Origin: Cupriavidus sp. D39
Lineage (GTDB): Bacteria; Pseudomonadota; Gammaproteobacteria; Burkholderiales; Burkholderiaceae
Assembly: GCF_026627925.1 (NCBI RefSeq)
Contig: NZ_JAPNLE010000009.1
Location: 3,968,001-4,032,000, forward strand
Direction: 5' to 3'
Length of the DNA: 64,000 nt
The first letter of the stretch is position 1, and every line of letters starts with the position of its first letter. Of the stretch, positions 41,296 through 50,588 are shown in pieces. The notes beneath the pieces are model-generated. The model was not told the DNA's origin. It did no database searches and saw only the letters and a list, made by a program, of their open reading frames with translations. Position numbers and translations under genes: made by a program.

Positions 41296-42345
41296 TCAAG
41301 TCCCAAGTGCAACACCCGCGTCAGTGAATTGAAGTTGGGGGTGAGAAACTTGTTTGAGCATACGAGCGAACACCTCCAGTGGGGAGTGGAACGCGTGCGT
41401 AGCACGAGGTCGTTTGTTCAAGCTGTCGGCAATTGCGTCGAGTTCTTCTTGTGTGTGCACGGACAAGTCGGTGCCCTTGGGCAGGTACTGGCGCAGCAGC
41501 CCATTGGTGTTCTCACAAGTGCCGCGCTGCCAGGGGCTGTGCGGATCGCAGAAGTACACCTTGACGCCAGTGTTGGCGCTGAGCTCACTGTGGCGCGTCA
41601 TCTCCTTTCCCTGGTCGTACGTCAGGCTCTGGCGCAGCGGCTCAGCAATCGAATTGAGCTTGGCAGAAAAGCCGGCCAGCGCCGAGGCCGCAGTAGCGTC
41701 ATCCATCTTGGCCAACAGCACCAGACGACTGCTGCGTTCGACCAGCACGCCCACCGAAGACTTGTTGCCCGCGCCCTTGATGAAGTCACCCTCCCAGTGG
41801 CCCGGCATGACGCGGTCCTCGACCTCGGGCGGGCGCACATGGATGCTGACCATCTCAGGAATCTGCCCGCGTCGATCAACCCCGCGCTTGCGTGGCATGC
41901 GTGTGCTGCGGCCATGGCGCAGGCAGGCGATGAGCTGGCGGCGCAACTCGCCCCTGGGCTGCGCGTAAATGGCCGTGTAGATCGTCTCGTGAGATACATG
42001 CATGCTGGGGTCCTCGGGCCACACTCGCTTAAGGATACCGGCGATCTGTTGCGGCGACCACTTCCAATCCAACAAAGTCAGCACCGCGCCCCACCGAGCG
42101 TGTTGCGGATCGAGCTTCGCTACCGGGCGCGCCTGAACCCGCCGCGCCTGCCTCATGGCCTGCGCCGGCAGGCTCGCGTAGCCACGCAGCGCACAGCTGT
42201 TTCGCCTCAGTTCACGGCTGACGGTGCCCGCCGAGCGCCCGAGTGTGCGGGCCATGGCCCGCACACTCGAACCGCTCTGGCTCATGCTCGCAATCGTCAT
42301 GCGCTCCTCAGGCTGAAGTTGTTGGTACGAAGTTCTGCTTTGCAT
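41296..42345 (-). CDS. IS30-family transposase
   Basis: A 349-residue transposase. The N-terminal helix-turn-helix is YQQLQPEERMTIASMSQSGSSVRAMARTLGRSAGTVSRELRRNS, with a second HTH region around WKWSPQQIAGIL. The DDE domain has GHWEGDFIKGAGNKSSVGVLVERSSR, LTYDQGKEM, and the Glu region YFCDPHSPWQRGTCENTNGLLRQYLPKG. These are IS30 signatures. The frame is intact, so the element may be active. Confidence 0.97.
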   Translation of the reverse strand: MQSRTSYQQLQPEERMTIASMSQSGSSVRAMARTLGRSAGTVSRELRRNSCALRGYASLPAQAMRQARRVQARPVAKLDPQHARWGAVLTLLDWKWSPQQIAGILKRVWPEDPSMHVSHETIYTAIYAQPRGELRRQLIACLRHGRSTRMPRKRGVDRRGQIPEMVSIHVRPPEVEDRVMPGHWEGDFIKGAGNKSSVGVLVERSSRLVLLAKMDDATAASALAGFSAKLNSIAEPLRQSLTYDQGKEMTRHSELSANTGVKVYFCDPHSPWQRGTCENTNGLLRQYLPKGTDLSVHTQEELDAIADSLNKRPRATHAFHSPLEVFARMLKQVSHPQLQFTDAGVALGT

Positions 42346-42388
42346 CTGAGCACCTTACCCGAAGCAAGGTGTAGCACTTCAGATTTGA
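41296..42388 (-). mobile_element. IS30-family insertion sequence (IS1086-like)
   Basis: Imperfect inverted repeats of about 21 bp bound the element: TCAAGTCCCAAGTGCAACACC at 41296-41316 and its near-complement at 42368-42388 (17 of 21). They flank one transposase gene. The element is about 1.1 kb, normal for IS30. I could not see a clear short target duplication. IS1086 is the known Cupriavidus member; identity with it is not claimed. Confidence 0.85.
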
Positions 42389-42564
42389 GGCCGCCGCGCC
42401 TCAACCTCGAGATGCTCCCTTCGATTCCGAAGGTAGAATCCCGGCGCTTCGAGAATCAGCTGGCTGCGCCAAGTTGCTATCGAATACTCCCGGACGGGAG
42501 GCATCAATTGTCGTTTGGAGATACTACGCTGTAAATTTGCAAGCAGTAGACAGCGTGGTGTTTT

Positions 42565-43868
42565 ATGGAGCCCACTGCGTTCCCATCGGGGACAGGCATG
42601 AATAATAGTGACAGCAAGTCGAAAATAGAAGAACCAGTCGATACAAACGCCAAAGCTACAATTGTTGCATTCACTTTTCAATTCGAGCGAGCGCTTTTCC
42701 GACTCTTTTCAAGTCACCAAGCTAACATACGGGTTGGGATAGAAACGCTTGATGACGTCGCGGAGCTATCTCTTCAGCATGATGGCGCTGTGCAAGCGAC
42801 GCTTGAGCAAGATGCGAACACTGTCCAGTCGGACGGCCATCCTTTTCAGGACAGCAGCAGAAAGCTCTGGCACACGCTGCGCATTTGGCTTAGTCACGTA
42901 GACAAGTTAAGGGCCGAATACCAGGAAGTCGCATTTTGCATGGTCACTAACGCCACAGTACCGGCTGCTGCACTAGTTCAGAGACTTGCGTTGGCGATGG
43001 CTCCAAAGGAGGTGACGCAGTGTGTGGAACTGGTCCGCCAGCATGCCATTCGTCTCAGCAAGGACGCAAAGGCGAAGGCAAAAGCGGACGCCTCTATTGT
43101 TGCGCGGTACGCCGACGATGACATCGCTTATCTGATACGTAACCTTTTCCTCTTGCACGAGGGTGGCGCCGGTTCCGGAGTGGCTCCGCGCGAGGCCACG
43201 ATTCAGCTATTTCAGCTGCACTCTGGGATAGCTGACCAAGGGGTTGCCATTTACCAAAGCATTCTCGGCGCGGCGGTTGATAAATGCCAGTCGGCATGGC
43301 GAAATCAAAAGACGGCTTGGTTCTCCCCCAGGAGTTCAGGGACAAGTTGCGCGAGGAAGTGATGAGGCGGTCCCTGGATAAATATCTTGACCGCGACATG
43401 ATGTCCACGAATTTTAGGGACTACGTCAAAGCCGATGGCAGAGACCATTTCTTCTTGACCCAACTGAGTCGCCTTGGACTCCCACCCAGGTTTGTTGATA
43501 TGCATCTTGACAATTTCTGGGCGTTTTACTGCGAGCGTGTTCGCTTGGAGGAGGAGGGCGTGAACACAAAGGATTGGTCTTCTAGGGAGGACGAGCTCCA
43601 CCAGCGTTGGAAAGTATGCCAGTTCAACGCCGAGCTCGAACTGATGAGTCAGCCCGGTTGCAGCCCTGAGGCGAGGGGGCAACTTGTGCTGGCGAAGACG
43701 CTAAGTGCAGACTACAAAGCGCCCCTGGGCGGGTACCCAACAAATCACTTGTATTTTACCCAAGGGCATTACCATTCGTTGGCGAACAAACCGCTGGAAC
43801 CATGCTTTGTCTATTGGCATCCTTCATTTGGCGAGGAAGATGCCTCTGGAGAAGGGGGAGCATCCTGA
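42565..43868 (+). CDS. ABC-three-component system, first component (probably one gene in two frames)
   Basis: Two overlapping frames: 42565-43362 (265 residues) and 43284-43868 (194 residues). The first has FTFQFERALFRLFSSHQANIRVGIETLDDVAELS and LEQDANTVQSDGHPFQDSSRKLWHTLRIWL, resembling the DUF4297/Cap4-type N-terminal domain of ABC-3C proteins. Its last ~25 residues look non-native. The second frame continues with a helical C-terminal region and could be the same protein if one base is missing near 43275-43285, giving about 430 residues. Otherwise they are two genes. The 3' end overlaps the next start (TGATG). Confidence 0.6.
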
Positions 43869-44359
43869 TGGCTGGCTACACTGACCGCTCATTGATTCAC
43901 AACAGCGCGCTGGCATGTTTTGTTCTCGCAAACTTCGTCAAAGAGTATCAGACGCTGTGCGCGTATACGAGATTCCCTTCCCTCGACAAGCTGCTGCTCG
44001 TTCTCCCGCTTGTCTGGCATGGGCCAAGTCGTCGAAGCATCTCAGGGCGATTTTCGTCGACCCCACTCCATGCTGTGCTCTCCGACGAGCCGCGCATACT
44101 CGAACAGCTTGAAGACCGGATTTCGGCCTATGCAGCTGTTTCCTGTCAGGGCTTGAATCTGGCGTGCGCGACCGGTCTTCTGGCCAGGCGTCAACTGTCG
44201 AACGATGAGGCTGTCTTTGTGTTCGCACATTCCCAGTGGCCAAAAAAGAGCAAACCAACCGCGATACCGACTGAGATGCTGGCCACGTCCACAAGGTTGG
44301 CGAACTGGTTTAAGGATTTCTCCGGAGCGGAGCTCTTCGCACTTTTTGGCGTCTTCTGA
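43868..44359 (+). CDS. ABC-three-component system middle component
   Basis: A 163-residue protein starting at the ATG at 43868, overlapping the preceding stop by one base. Its opening (LIHNSALACFVLANFVKEYQTLC, then FPSLDKLLLVLPLVWHG) and small helical size are typical of the ABC-3C middle component, which sits between the effector gene and the DUF3732 ATPase. It is followed by the ATPase start 3 bp after its stop. It should act as the adaptor that couples the ATPase to the effector; this role is known only by bioinformatics. Confidence 0.75.
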   Translation: MAGYTDRSLIHNSALACFVLANFVKEYQTLCAYTRFPSLDKLLLVLPLVWHGPSRRSISGRFSSTPLHAVLSDEPRILEQLEDRISAYAAVSCQGLNLACATGLLARRQLSNDEAVFVFAHSQWPKKSKPTAIPTEMLATSTRLANWFKDFSGAELFALFGVF

Positions 44360-44361
44360 CA

Positions 44362-46357
44362 ATGAAATTTTTATTTCCGACCTCATCATCTGGCCGCGCA
44401 ATTCGAACAATGAAATTCGCACGCTTCATTTTGTGGAAGACAAGGTTAATGTCATTCACGGTCGAAGCCGGACAGGGAAATCATCAGTCATTGCCATCAT
44501 TGACTATTGCCTTGGCGCGAGCAGGTGTGCCATACCAGTGGGTACGATTCGTGAGAAGGCTGGGTGGTTCGGTCTACAGATACGGATTCGCGACACTTGG
44601 ATAATGGTTGCTCGGCGAACTCCGAATAATGGAGCTGGAAGCGGCGAGTGCCATATTTCCATGCGGGCGAGCGCGGATGCTCCCTTTCCGGGAACCATTG
44701 GGGCCACGCACAACCTCGCTCAATTCAAGGACGCTTTCAACCGCATTGCACGCGTTACCAACATCTCTCTGGGGGACGAGTCTCAGCAGGGGGAAGCCGC
44801 GGAGAACAGACCGTCGTACCGCGATTTAGCCGCTTTCAACTTTCTTCCGCAGCACATCGTCGCGAATCCAAATATCCTATTTTACAAATCCGACTCATAT
44901 AAGCACAAGGAGAAACTGAAGAAGGTTCTGCCTTACGCTTTGGGCATCGTCGGTGCCGAGTATTTGATGAAAGAGCGTGAGAAAGCACGCACGCAAAAGG
45001 CCATTGATGCGTTGATGAATGAGCAGGAAGTGCGACGACGGGCGTTCGCCTCCTGGGAGGCGGATGTGCGAGGCATTTGGAATGGGGCTGTGGAACTGGG
45101 CATGGCGCAAGAGCTGGCAGGTGCCACTACCGCTTCACGCGTAGAATCTCTCAAAGCCCTGAACGAAGCGTTCCATTCTGGCCAGCTCTTCCAGCGGTTG
45201 CAAACTCCACAGTACGGATATACCAATCAATTGTTTAGAGAGGCGACGGAGCTTGAGGAAAAAGAGCAGAAGGGCGTGGATGACCTGAGCAGAGAGCTTC
45301 GCGACTACGAACGCCTCTCAGGTAGAGCGAGGGGCTTGCGCAAGCAGTTCGTACTGAGAAGGCAAGGGTGGTGAACCTTGAATGGCTTCAGCGCAGTTTG
45401 GTCAGCGATGACGCTTGCGTGGTGTGCGGTTCAAGAACGAGCCATACACACGTGGTGGTGGACCGGCTTGCGAAAGAGCTGAACCGTGTGAGTCGACTAT
45501 CGGATGCGCTCATAGAAGGTCCCATTGTCGACCGCCAGCTTGAAGACCTTCGAGGCAAGTTGTTTGAGGCGGAAGGGCGACTGCAAGACGCCCGCCTAAG
45601 GCGTGCTCAATTGGAGTATAAGGACTCTTCTCCGAAGGATTCACTTGCTAGGGCGTTTGTGTTGCTCGGTAGGTTGCAGGCTCTGTTGATGGCACTTTCG
45701 ACCTTGGACGGTGCGGACGAGCTCGCCGAACGATTGGAAGCCCTCAGGGCAGCCCTGAATGAGCTGGAGGCCTACTTCCAGGTTGCGGGGCGCGAGTCAC
45801 GTGAGCTACATGTGAACAACGTTATCAGTCGGCTCATTCACGGATATTCGAGGAACTTCAATCTTAAACCAGAGGGGGCTATTGGTCTCGACAAGACAGA
45901 GTTGACCTTAAGCTTCTTTCGGAAGGAGCAGGGCCGAAAGGAATACCTGTGGGAGATTGGTAGCGGGGCGAACTGGATGGGATATCACCTCGCGACGTTC
46001 CTCGCGCTCCATGAATATTTTACCTATGACGCACAGATGGATGGCCCGGTCTTCAGCTTCCTAACGATTGACCAACCAAGTCAGGTGTATTTCCCTAGCA
46101 CTCTCTCAGGGAAGAACCTGCTGGATGGCAAGGAGAAACAAGCTGAACGGCTGCGCGGAAAACGTGATGGTGACATTTCAGATACGAAGCGCATCTTCCG
46201 TGTGCTGTCTCGGGGTATCGAGAGGGCAAAATTTCGATTTCAAATAATCGTTCTCGAACACGCCGACAGGTCAATCTGGGGCGAGGTTTCACACATGCAC
46301 GAAGTAGCGGAGTGGAAGGACGACAACGCGGGTCTGATTCCAAACGATTGGCATTGA
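44362..46357 (+). CDS. DUF3732 SMC-like ATPase of an ABC-three-component system (two frameshifts)
   Basis: About 665 residues. The ATG at 44362 gives MKF and, with one T restored in the run 44368-44372, FISDLIIWPRNSNNEIRTLHF, the normal DUF3732 opening. Walker A is GRSRTGKSS, followed by VIAIIDYCLGASRCAIPVGTI. A coiled-coil middle holds a Rad50-hook-like CVVCGS. The C-terminal half has the Walker B-like FSFLTIDQPSQVYFPS. The second break at the A run 45359-45360 joins FVLR to ARVVNLEWLQRSL. The three adjacent genes make an ABC-3C module of the type linked to biological conflict. The ATPase is expected to sense or load on DNA; effector details are unknown. Confidence 0.85.
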
Positions 46358-46379
46358 TTCAATTGTCGCAGCTGGGCAT

Positions 46380-47051
46380 CTACTTGAGGAGTTTAAGAAG
46401 TGCTTCAACGTGTCGCTTCTCTAGTAGTTCCTCCCCGGTATTTCCGTCAAAGACCGTTTCATCCATATAACTCAGCTCGAATTTTTCCAAGTGGGTCGGG
46501 TCGGTTAGCCGTTCAATGGCTTCTCTTAAGTGCTTGAAAGATGCGGAATTATCGCCTTCTTCTGGGGGCTCTGCCATCTGAGGGCTATCGTTAAGGACGT
46601 CTGTGATAGGCATTGGTGCGAGCTTACGAAACTTAGCATTGAGCCCATCCAGCATACGTCCAAGCCATCTTATTTCGTTCTCAAGGCTGAGAACGTAGGC
46701 GCGCAGGCCGGGTTGCTCAATCTGGTCTGTTAGTTTCGTCGCCTTATAGGTAGAACCCGGAAGTACGAGTTCTTTCGCCCTGAGCTCAATATATTTCGCC
46801 TTAAGCGGTTCCTTGGAGCGATTGTGCCTGATAGAGTCGGCCGTTGGCGTTCCAAATTTCGCTTTGCATGCCTCGCCTACAACGGTTATCGAAATCGGGC
46901 AGACACGAAATCTCATACCCGCGCGCGCTTGCTCCCTAGCAGTTGAGGCTATCTCATCACAGATTGCCTTGATATTGGTTAGTGACCGTTTGAGTCGGAC
47001 ATCGGCGTTTGATGCTTGTGTTAAGCGGTAGAGCTTGTCTGCCTCTGACAT
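46380..47051 (-). CDS. gmtX: GMT island protein GmtX-like
   Basis: A 223-residue protein with no enzyme motif; helical, with a coiled middle section (LRAYVLSLENEIRWLGRMLDGLNAKFRKLAP). It is the third gene of the recombinase trio and the one farthest from the island end. Size and position match GmtX of the 'gamma-mobile-trio' islands, where it accompanies GmtY and GmtZ. It begins 45 bp after the gmtZ stop. Assignment rests on context and overall pattern. Confidence 0.7.
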   Translation of the reverse strand: MSEADKLYRLTQASNADVRLKRSLTNIKAICDEIASTAREQARAGMRFRVCPISITVVGEACKAKFGTPTADSIRHNRSKEPLKAKYIELRAKELVLPGSTYKATKLTDQIEQPGLRAYVLSLENEIRWLGRMLDGLNAKFRKLAPMPITDVLNDSPQMAEPPEEGDNSASFKHLREAIERLTDPTHLEKFELSYMDETVFDGNTGEELLEKRHVEALLKLLK

Positions 47052-47096
47052 AAGGTTGCTTTATTAGTTAGTCTCTAATATAAGGGGACCAGGCGC

Positions 47097-50000
47097 CTAC
47101 GCGTTAAAATTCAGTGATTTCAGTTGTGGCTTCGATTTAATCAGTTGAAATACTCGACGCACGCTTGCCTGGAGTTTCGGTGATGCGACGACGTCGGGAG
47201 AATTTGTAAGCGCCTCCATCTTTGCAAATACATCGGCGCCGTCGGCCTCAGTCATGTCGGCTGAGATGAGTTCGTAAAGCGCTTGGGCAACGGTATTTGT
47301 TTTTGCCAAAGAATCTTCATCAAATCGTCCGAAGATAAATGGCTCTGCTCCTAGTTTTGAACTTAGGGCATTTATCATGTCGCGGAATTGCAGTGTTGGC
47401 ACGGAGGACGCGGGATTCAGCTGCAGAATCTCAGTTGATTTGGAAATCTGCGCAAGAAGCTGAAATTTTGATGTCTTCGTAATTACCATGGAGAGACTTT
47501 CATGGTCGGCTTTGGTAATCAATATATTTCTCGATTCCCCGTCGGATTGATTGCTTGCATTCAATGTTGCCTGCATCAGGAGTAGTCGTCCCCACCAATC
47601 TCCAACAACTTCATCAAGCTTGCGCTCAATTTCGCCAACCATTACGGCAGCATCTTCGTATTCCCGTTTCCCAAGCGTGGCCTTCCGCTTCCGCTCTCGG
47701 GAACTAAGGAGGTCGCTGGACAGCTCAATAATTTCGCTCATCAAGACATTGCAAGAGTGAGCCTGTTGGTAGGTAAATGCGGTACCCGTGAGGAAAAATC
47801 TACAGTTACCACAGCGACGAGCTCCACCTAGAACCGGCGTACCATCAATTCCACCTTCGTCGCAAGAGGCGCCCGGACAAATTCCATCTCCAAACCACCG
47901 CCAAGACGAGGATGCCCCGATGACAAAGTCGGATGTGGTCGATTTGCCAAGTAGCATTTGATTCGCTTGTTTCGGCCCAAGCAGTCGCCTTAGTTCGTCA
48001 AGGGAGAGCGGTGTCCCGTCCTCTGCCTTTCGAACAAGGGCCTCAATCTGGTCTCTATCCTTGTCCGTTAATGAGCGCGCAAACGCCTTTTGTATTTCTT
48101 CGCGTACGCGCCAGTTTGGTGTCTTGTTGTACAACTCGGTTATCGCTATCGTCGAATGTCCTATTAAGCTTGAGATAATGTCAATCGGAATCCCCCGGAC
48201 TCTCAGGTTGGTGATGCCGCTAACACGAAGGCTGTGGCAATCATAAGTGCATCTTAGGCCACCCTCCTTTCTGTTGGCCGGCGTGACGAGCTTGATGTTT
48301 ATCCCTTTTTCATTGAGCCGTTTTTCGCCCTCTGTGCAGAGAAGAAGCCACAGTGTTTCAATCTTTCTTCGCGAAATCGGGAGAGAGCCCTCCTTTGAGT
48401 CGAAATCGCGAAACAGGGGGAAATAGCTATCGAGGAATTCCACTACGTTCTTGTGTACCGCTATATCGTCATCGCTAATGGTGATTTTTCGCGTGAAAAT
48501 TGTCTCAGCTAGGAGAAATGCCCAGTCGCGCTGTATGGATAGAATTTCATAGACTTCTTTTCGTGGCCATGGAATGTGGAAGTGCACGTCCTCGGGAGAG
48601 TCAAGCGGTCCCGCCTTATTTGTTGTTATGTGAAGGCCAATCTGAGCAGTTTGTTCGGGCAAGAAAGTATCGTCAGGCTGGAAGATTCCGAATGCTCTAT
48701 CTTGCTCCGCGAATTTGGTATTGCTCTGTTGGGGGTTGGGGGAACTATGGTCGAAGAGAAACCCATCTCCTACTCCACTGTCGAGCCAGCGGACCTGATG
48801 CATTCGCAACGGGATTTCTAGGAGCAGATAGACGGCGATTACTCTACTTGGCTGCCAGAGGATAGTCCGTCCTTCACGAGCCATCTTCCAGGGCCACGAG
48901 ACGTGCGGCGTGGAGTCCACCTCAACCCAGTCACTGCTCAAGGATGGATGGCTGCGTACCCAATCAAACGTCGGATTTCCGTCGTTATCCTTACTGAGTA
49001 ATATAGACTGCAATTCGTCAAGCACTACCTCATCGAGCGCTTTTCTTTTCGTTTTGTAACGCGTTGGGTTCCTCCATTTGCAGTCCATATCGGTTATTGG
49101 ATTGACTAGCAAGAGGTCGGCTTCCGAAGTGCTCCCCTCTTCTCGCGCGACGGCATTCTCTTGGCAATGAAAGTCAAGAAGACTTTTCAATGTCCGCATG
49201 CAGTCGGATTTCCCTACATTGGATAAGGGGCGGTCTTTGGTTGGGCCAGTGGTAATCTTCAGGGCGTCAAGGTACTCTCGATACGTATTGTTGCTCTTCT
49301 GCTCGCCCGCGAGCGGCGAGATATGTTCCTTGCGAACAACATTTTTTGGCAGTAACGGCGCGCGTTCCCCCAGTTGAGCGAGGTAGTAAATCCACTTTTG
49401 CAAGTCATAGACACGACTGGCATTATTTTGGATATATAGGGCATCTAGAAAACGCTGGCCTAGTCTAATCCAAACTTCTAGCTGCGGATAATCTTCAAGC
49501 ATCCAACGCAACGAGCGACAGCGCGCTTCTGGGTCAGCGCTTTTACTTGCTCCCTTTGGATATGGCAGTTCGTTTGCAAGCGATGCATATTCGCTAGTCG
49601 CTCGGAACGCCCGCCACATAAGTTTGATGTAGGATTGAGGGCCGAGTCGTGCATCAACAAGGTGCTGTAAGAGTTCGGCGGACAGGTCTCCGATATCATC
49701 TATATTCGTACTGAGAATAAACCAGGCAACATTAATTCTTCCTTCAATATCACTTTTGTCGCTATGTTCTGCGATACGCTTAAATAGCGTGTAGGATGGC
49801 ATATTATAATGCCGCCCTAGTTTCTCAAGCGCACTCACTAAGCTTCCGACATTTCTGCCGGCGCCGTTTGACGTTGAGTTCGCTTTACGAATTGTGGAAT
49901 ATGTTCGGAAAGAGGCAAGTAAGATGTCTTTGTGATGCAAAAAAACTATTATTTGGAGGACGTTGTTTTTGAAGCCTTCATTGAGTATCCAATTGGGCCT

Positions 50001-50588
50001 ATCGTCGCCGCTTCGAATGTGCTGAGTGGGATAGGAGAGGGCGGATAGTAGGGCATCCACGCAATCTCTGGGCTCCATTTCCAACAGAGGCTCTACGTCG
50101 ATTCCGATGCCAAGGCTGAAAAGCCTTTTTTGGCAGCTATGCGCCACTCCGACAGACTGGCTGGCTTGATTTTTTGCCATAGTTCGCGCTGTTCCGAAAT
50201 TGATAATTTTTTGATAGCGCTCAGTACACCGGCATAGCCGGGTGATGCTGGGCTTAGCGAGCCTATGAGACGGGGAAGCGCCCACGCCGAGTTGAGATAG
50301 GAAAATTGACTGTTTTCGCTTTCGTCGTATTGGAAGGCGCGAATTACTTTTTTCTTTAGTGGTATCTGAAAGGGATGTATTGCAGAGGTCAAAAAGGCAG
50401 AAGGAGAAATCGGTCAATAATTGGCGCCACTCTGATTTTGTAACCGTTCGTCGCAATACAAAGTGCGCGTTCGAGACATTGCAGACGGTCGTGCGCTGGG
50501 TCCCAATGCCTCTGTGCAGGAGGAGATGAGAGGTATCTTGCGTTACCAGCTGACGCATTAACGTGGGGAATTTGGATTGTTCACGCAC
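47097..50588 (-). CDS. gmtZ: large tyrosine-recombinase-like integrase GmtZ-like (N-terminal frameshifts)
   Basis: A 1163-residue frame. The tyrosine recombinase domain is in the middle: CTYDCHSLRVSGITNLRVRG (H-x-x-R) and LIGHSTIAITELYNKT (His, then the Tyr nucleophile). A Cys cluster (GICPGASCDEGG...RRCGNCRFF) follows, possibly zinc-binding. Between about 50095 and 50392 the native reading is in another frame (TSAIHPFQIPLKKKVIRAFQYDESENSQFSYLNSAWALPRLIGSL). It leaves the long frame at the A run 50391-50395 and returns near 50095. So residues ~65-165 of the long frame are a shadow. The start overlaps gmtY by 8 bp. Low GC. Confidence 0.8.
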   Translation of the reverse strand: MREQSKFPTLMRQLVTQDTSHLLLHRGIGTQRTTVCNVSNAHFVLRRTVTKSEWRQLLTDFSFCLFDLCNTSLSDTTKEKSNSRLPIRRKRKQSIFLSQLGVGASPSHRLAKPSITRLCRCTERYQKIINFGTARTMAKNQASQSVGVAHSCQKRLFSLGIGIDVEPLLEMEPRDCVDALLSALSYPTQHIRSGDDRPNWILNEGFKNNVLQIIVFLHHKDILLASFRTYSTIRKANSTSNGAGRNVGSLVSALEKLGRHYNMPSYTLFKRIAEHSDKSDIEGRINVAWFILSTNIDDIGDLSAELLQHLVDARLGPQSYIKLMWRAFRATSEYASLANELPYPKGASKSADPEARCRSLRWMLEDYPQLEVWIRLGQRFLDALYIQNNASRVYDLQKWIYYLAQLGERAPLLPKNVVRKEHISPLAGEQKSNNTYREYLDALKITTGPTKDRPLSNVGKSDCMRTLKSLLDFHCQENAVAREEGSTSEADLLLVNPITDMDCKWRNPTRYKTKRKALDEVVLDELQSILLSKDNDGNPTFDWVRSHPSLSSDWVEVDSTPHVSWPWKMAREGRTILWQPSRVIAVYLLLEIPLRMHQVRWLDSGVGDGFLFDHSSPNPQQSNTKFAEQDRAFGIFQPDDTFLPEQTAQIGLHITTNKAGPLDSPEDVHFHIPWPRKEVYEILSIQRDWAFLLAETIFTRKITISDDDIAVHKNVVEFLDSYFPLFRDFDSKEGSLPISRRKIETLWLLLCTEGEKRLNEKGINIKLVTPANRKEGGLRCTYDCHSLRVSGITNLRVRGIPIDIISSLIGHSTIAITELYNKTPNWRVREEIQKAFARSLTDKDRDQIEALVRKAEDGTPLSLDELRRLLGPKQANQMLLGKSTTSDFVIGASSSWRWFGDGICPGASCDEGGIDGTPVLGGARRCGNCRFFLTGTAFTYQQAHSCNVLMSEIIELSSDLLSSRERKRKATLGKREYEDAAVMVGEIERKLDEVVGDWWGRLLLMQATLNASNQSDGESRNILITKADHESLSMVITKTSKFQLLAQISKSTEILQLNPASSVPTLQFRDMINALSSKLGAEPFIFGRFDEDSLAKTNTVAQALYELISADMTEADGADVFAKMEALTNSPDVVASPKLQASVRRVFQLIKSKPQLKSLNFNA

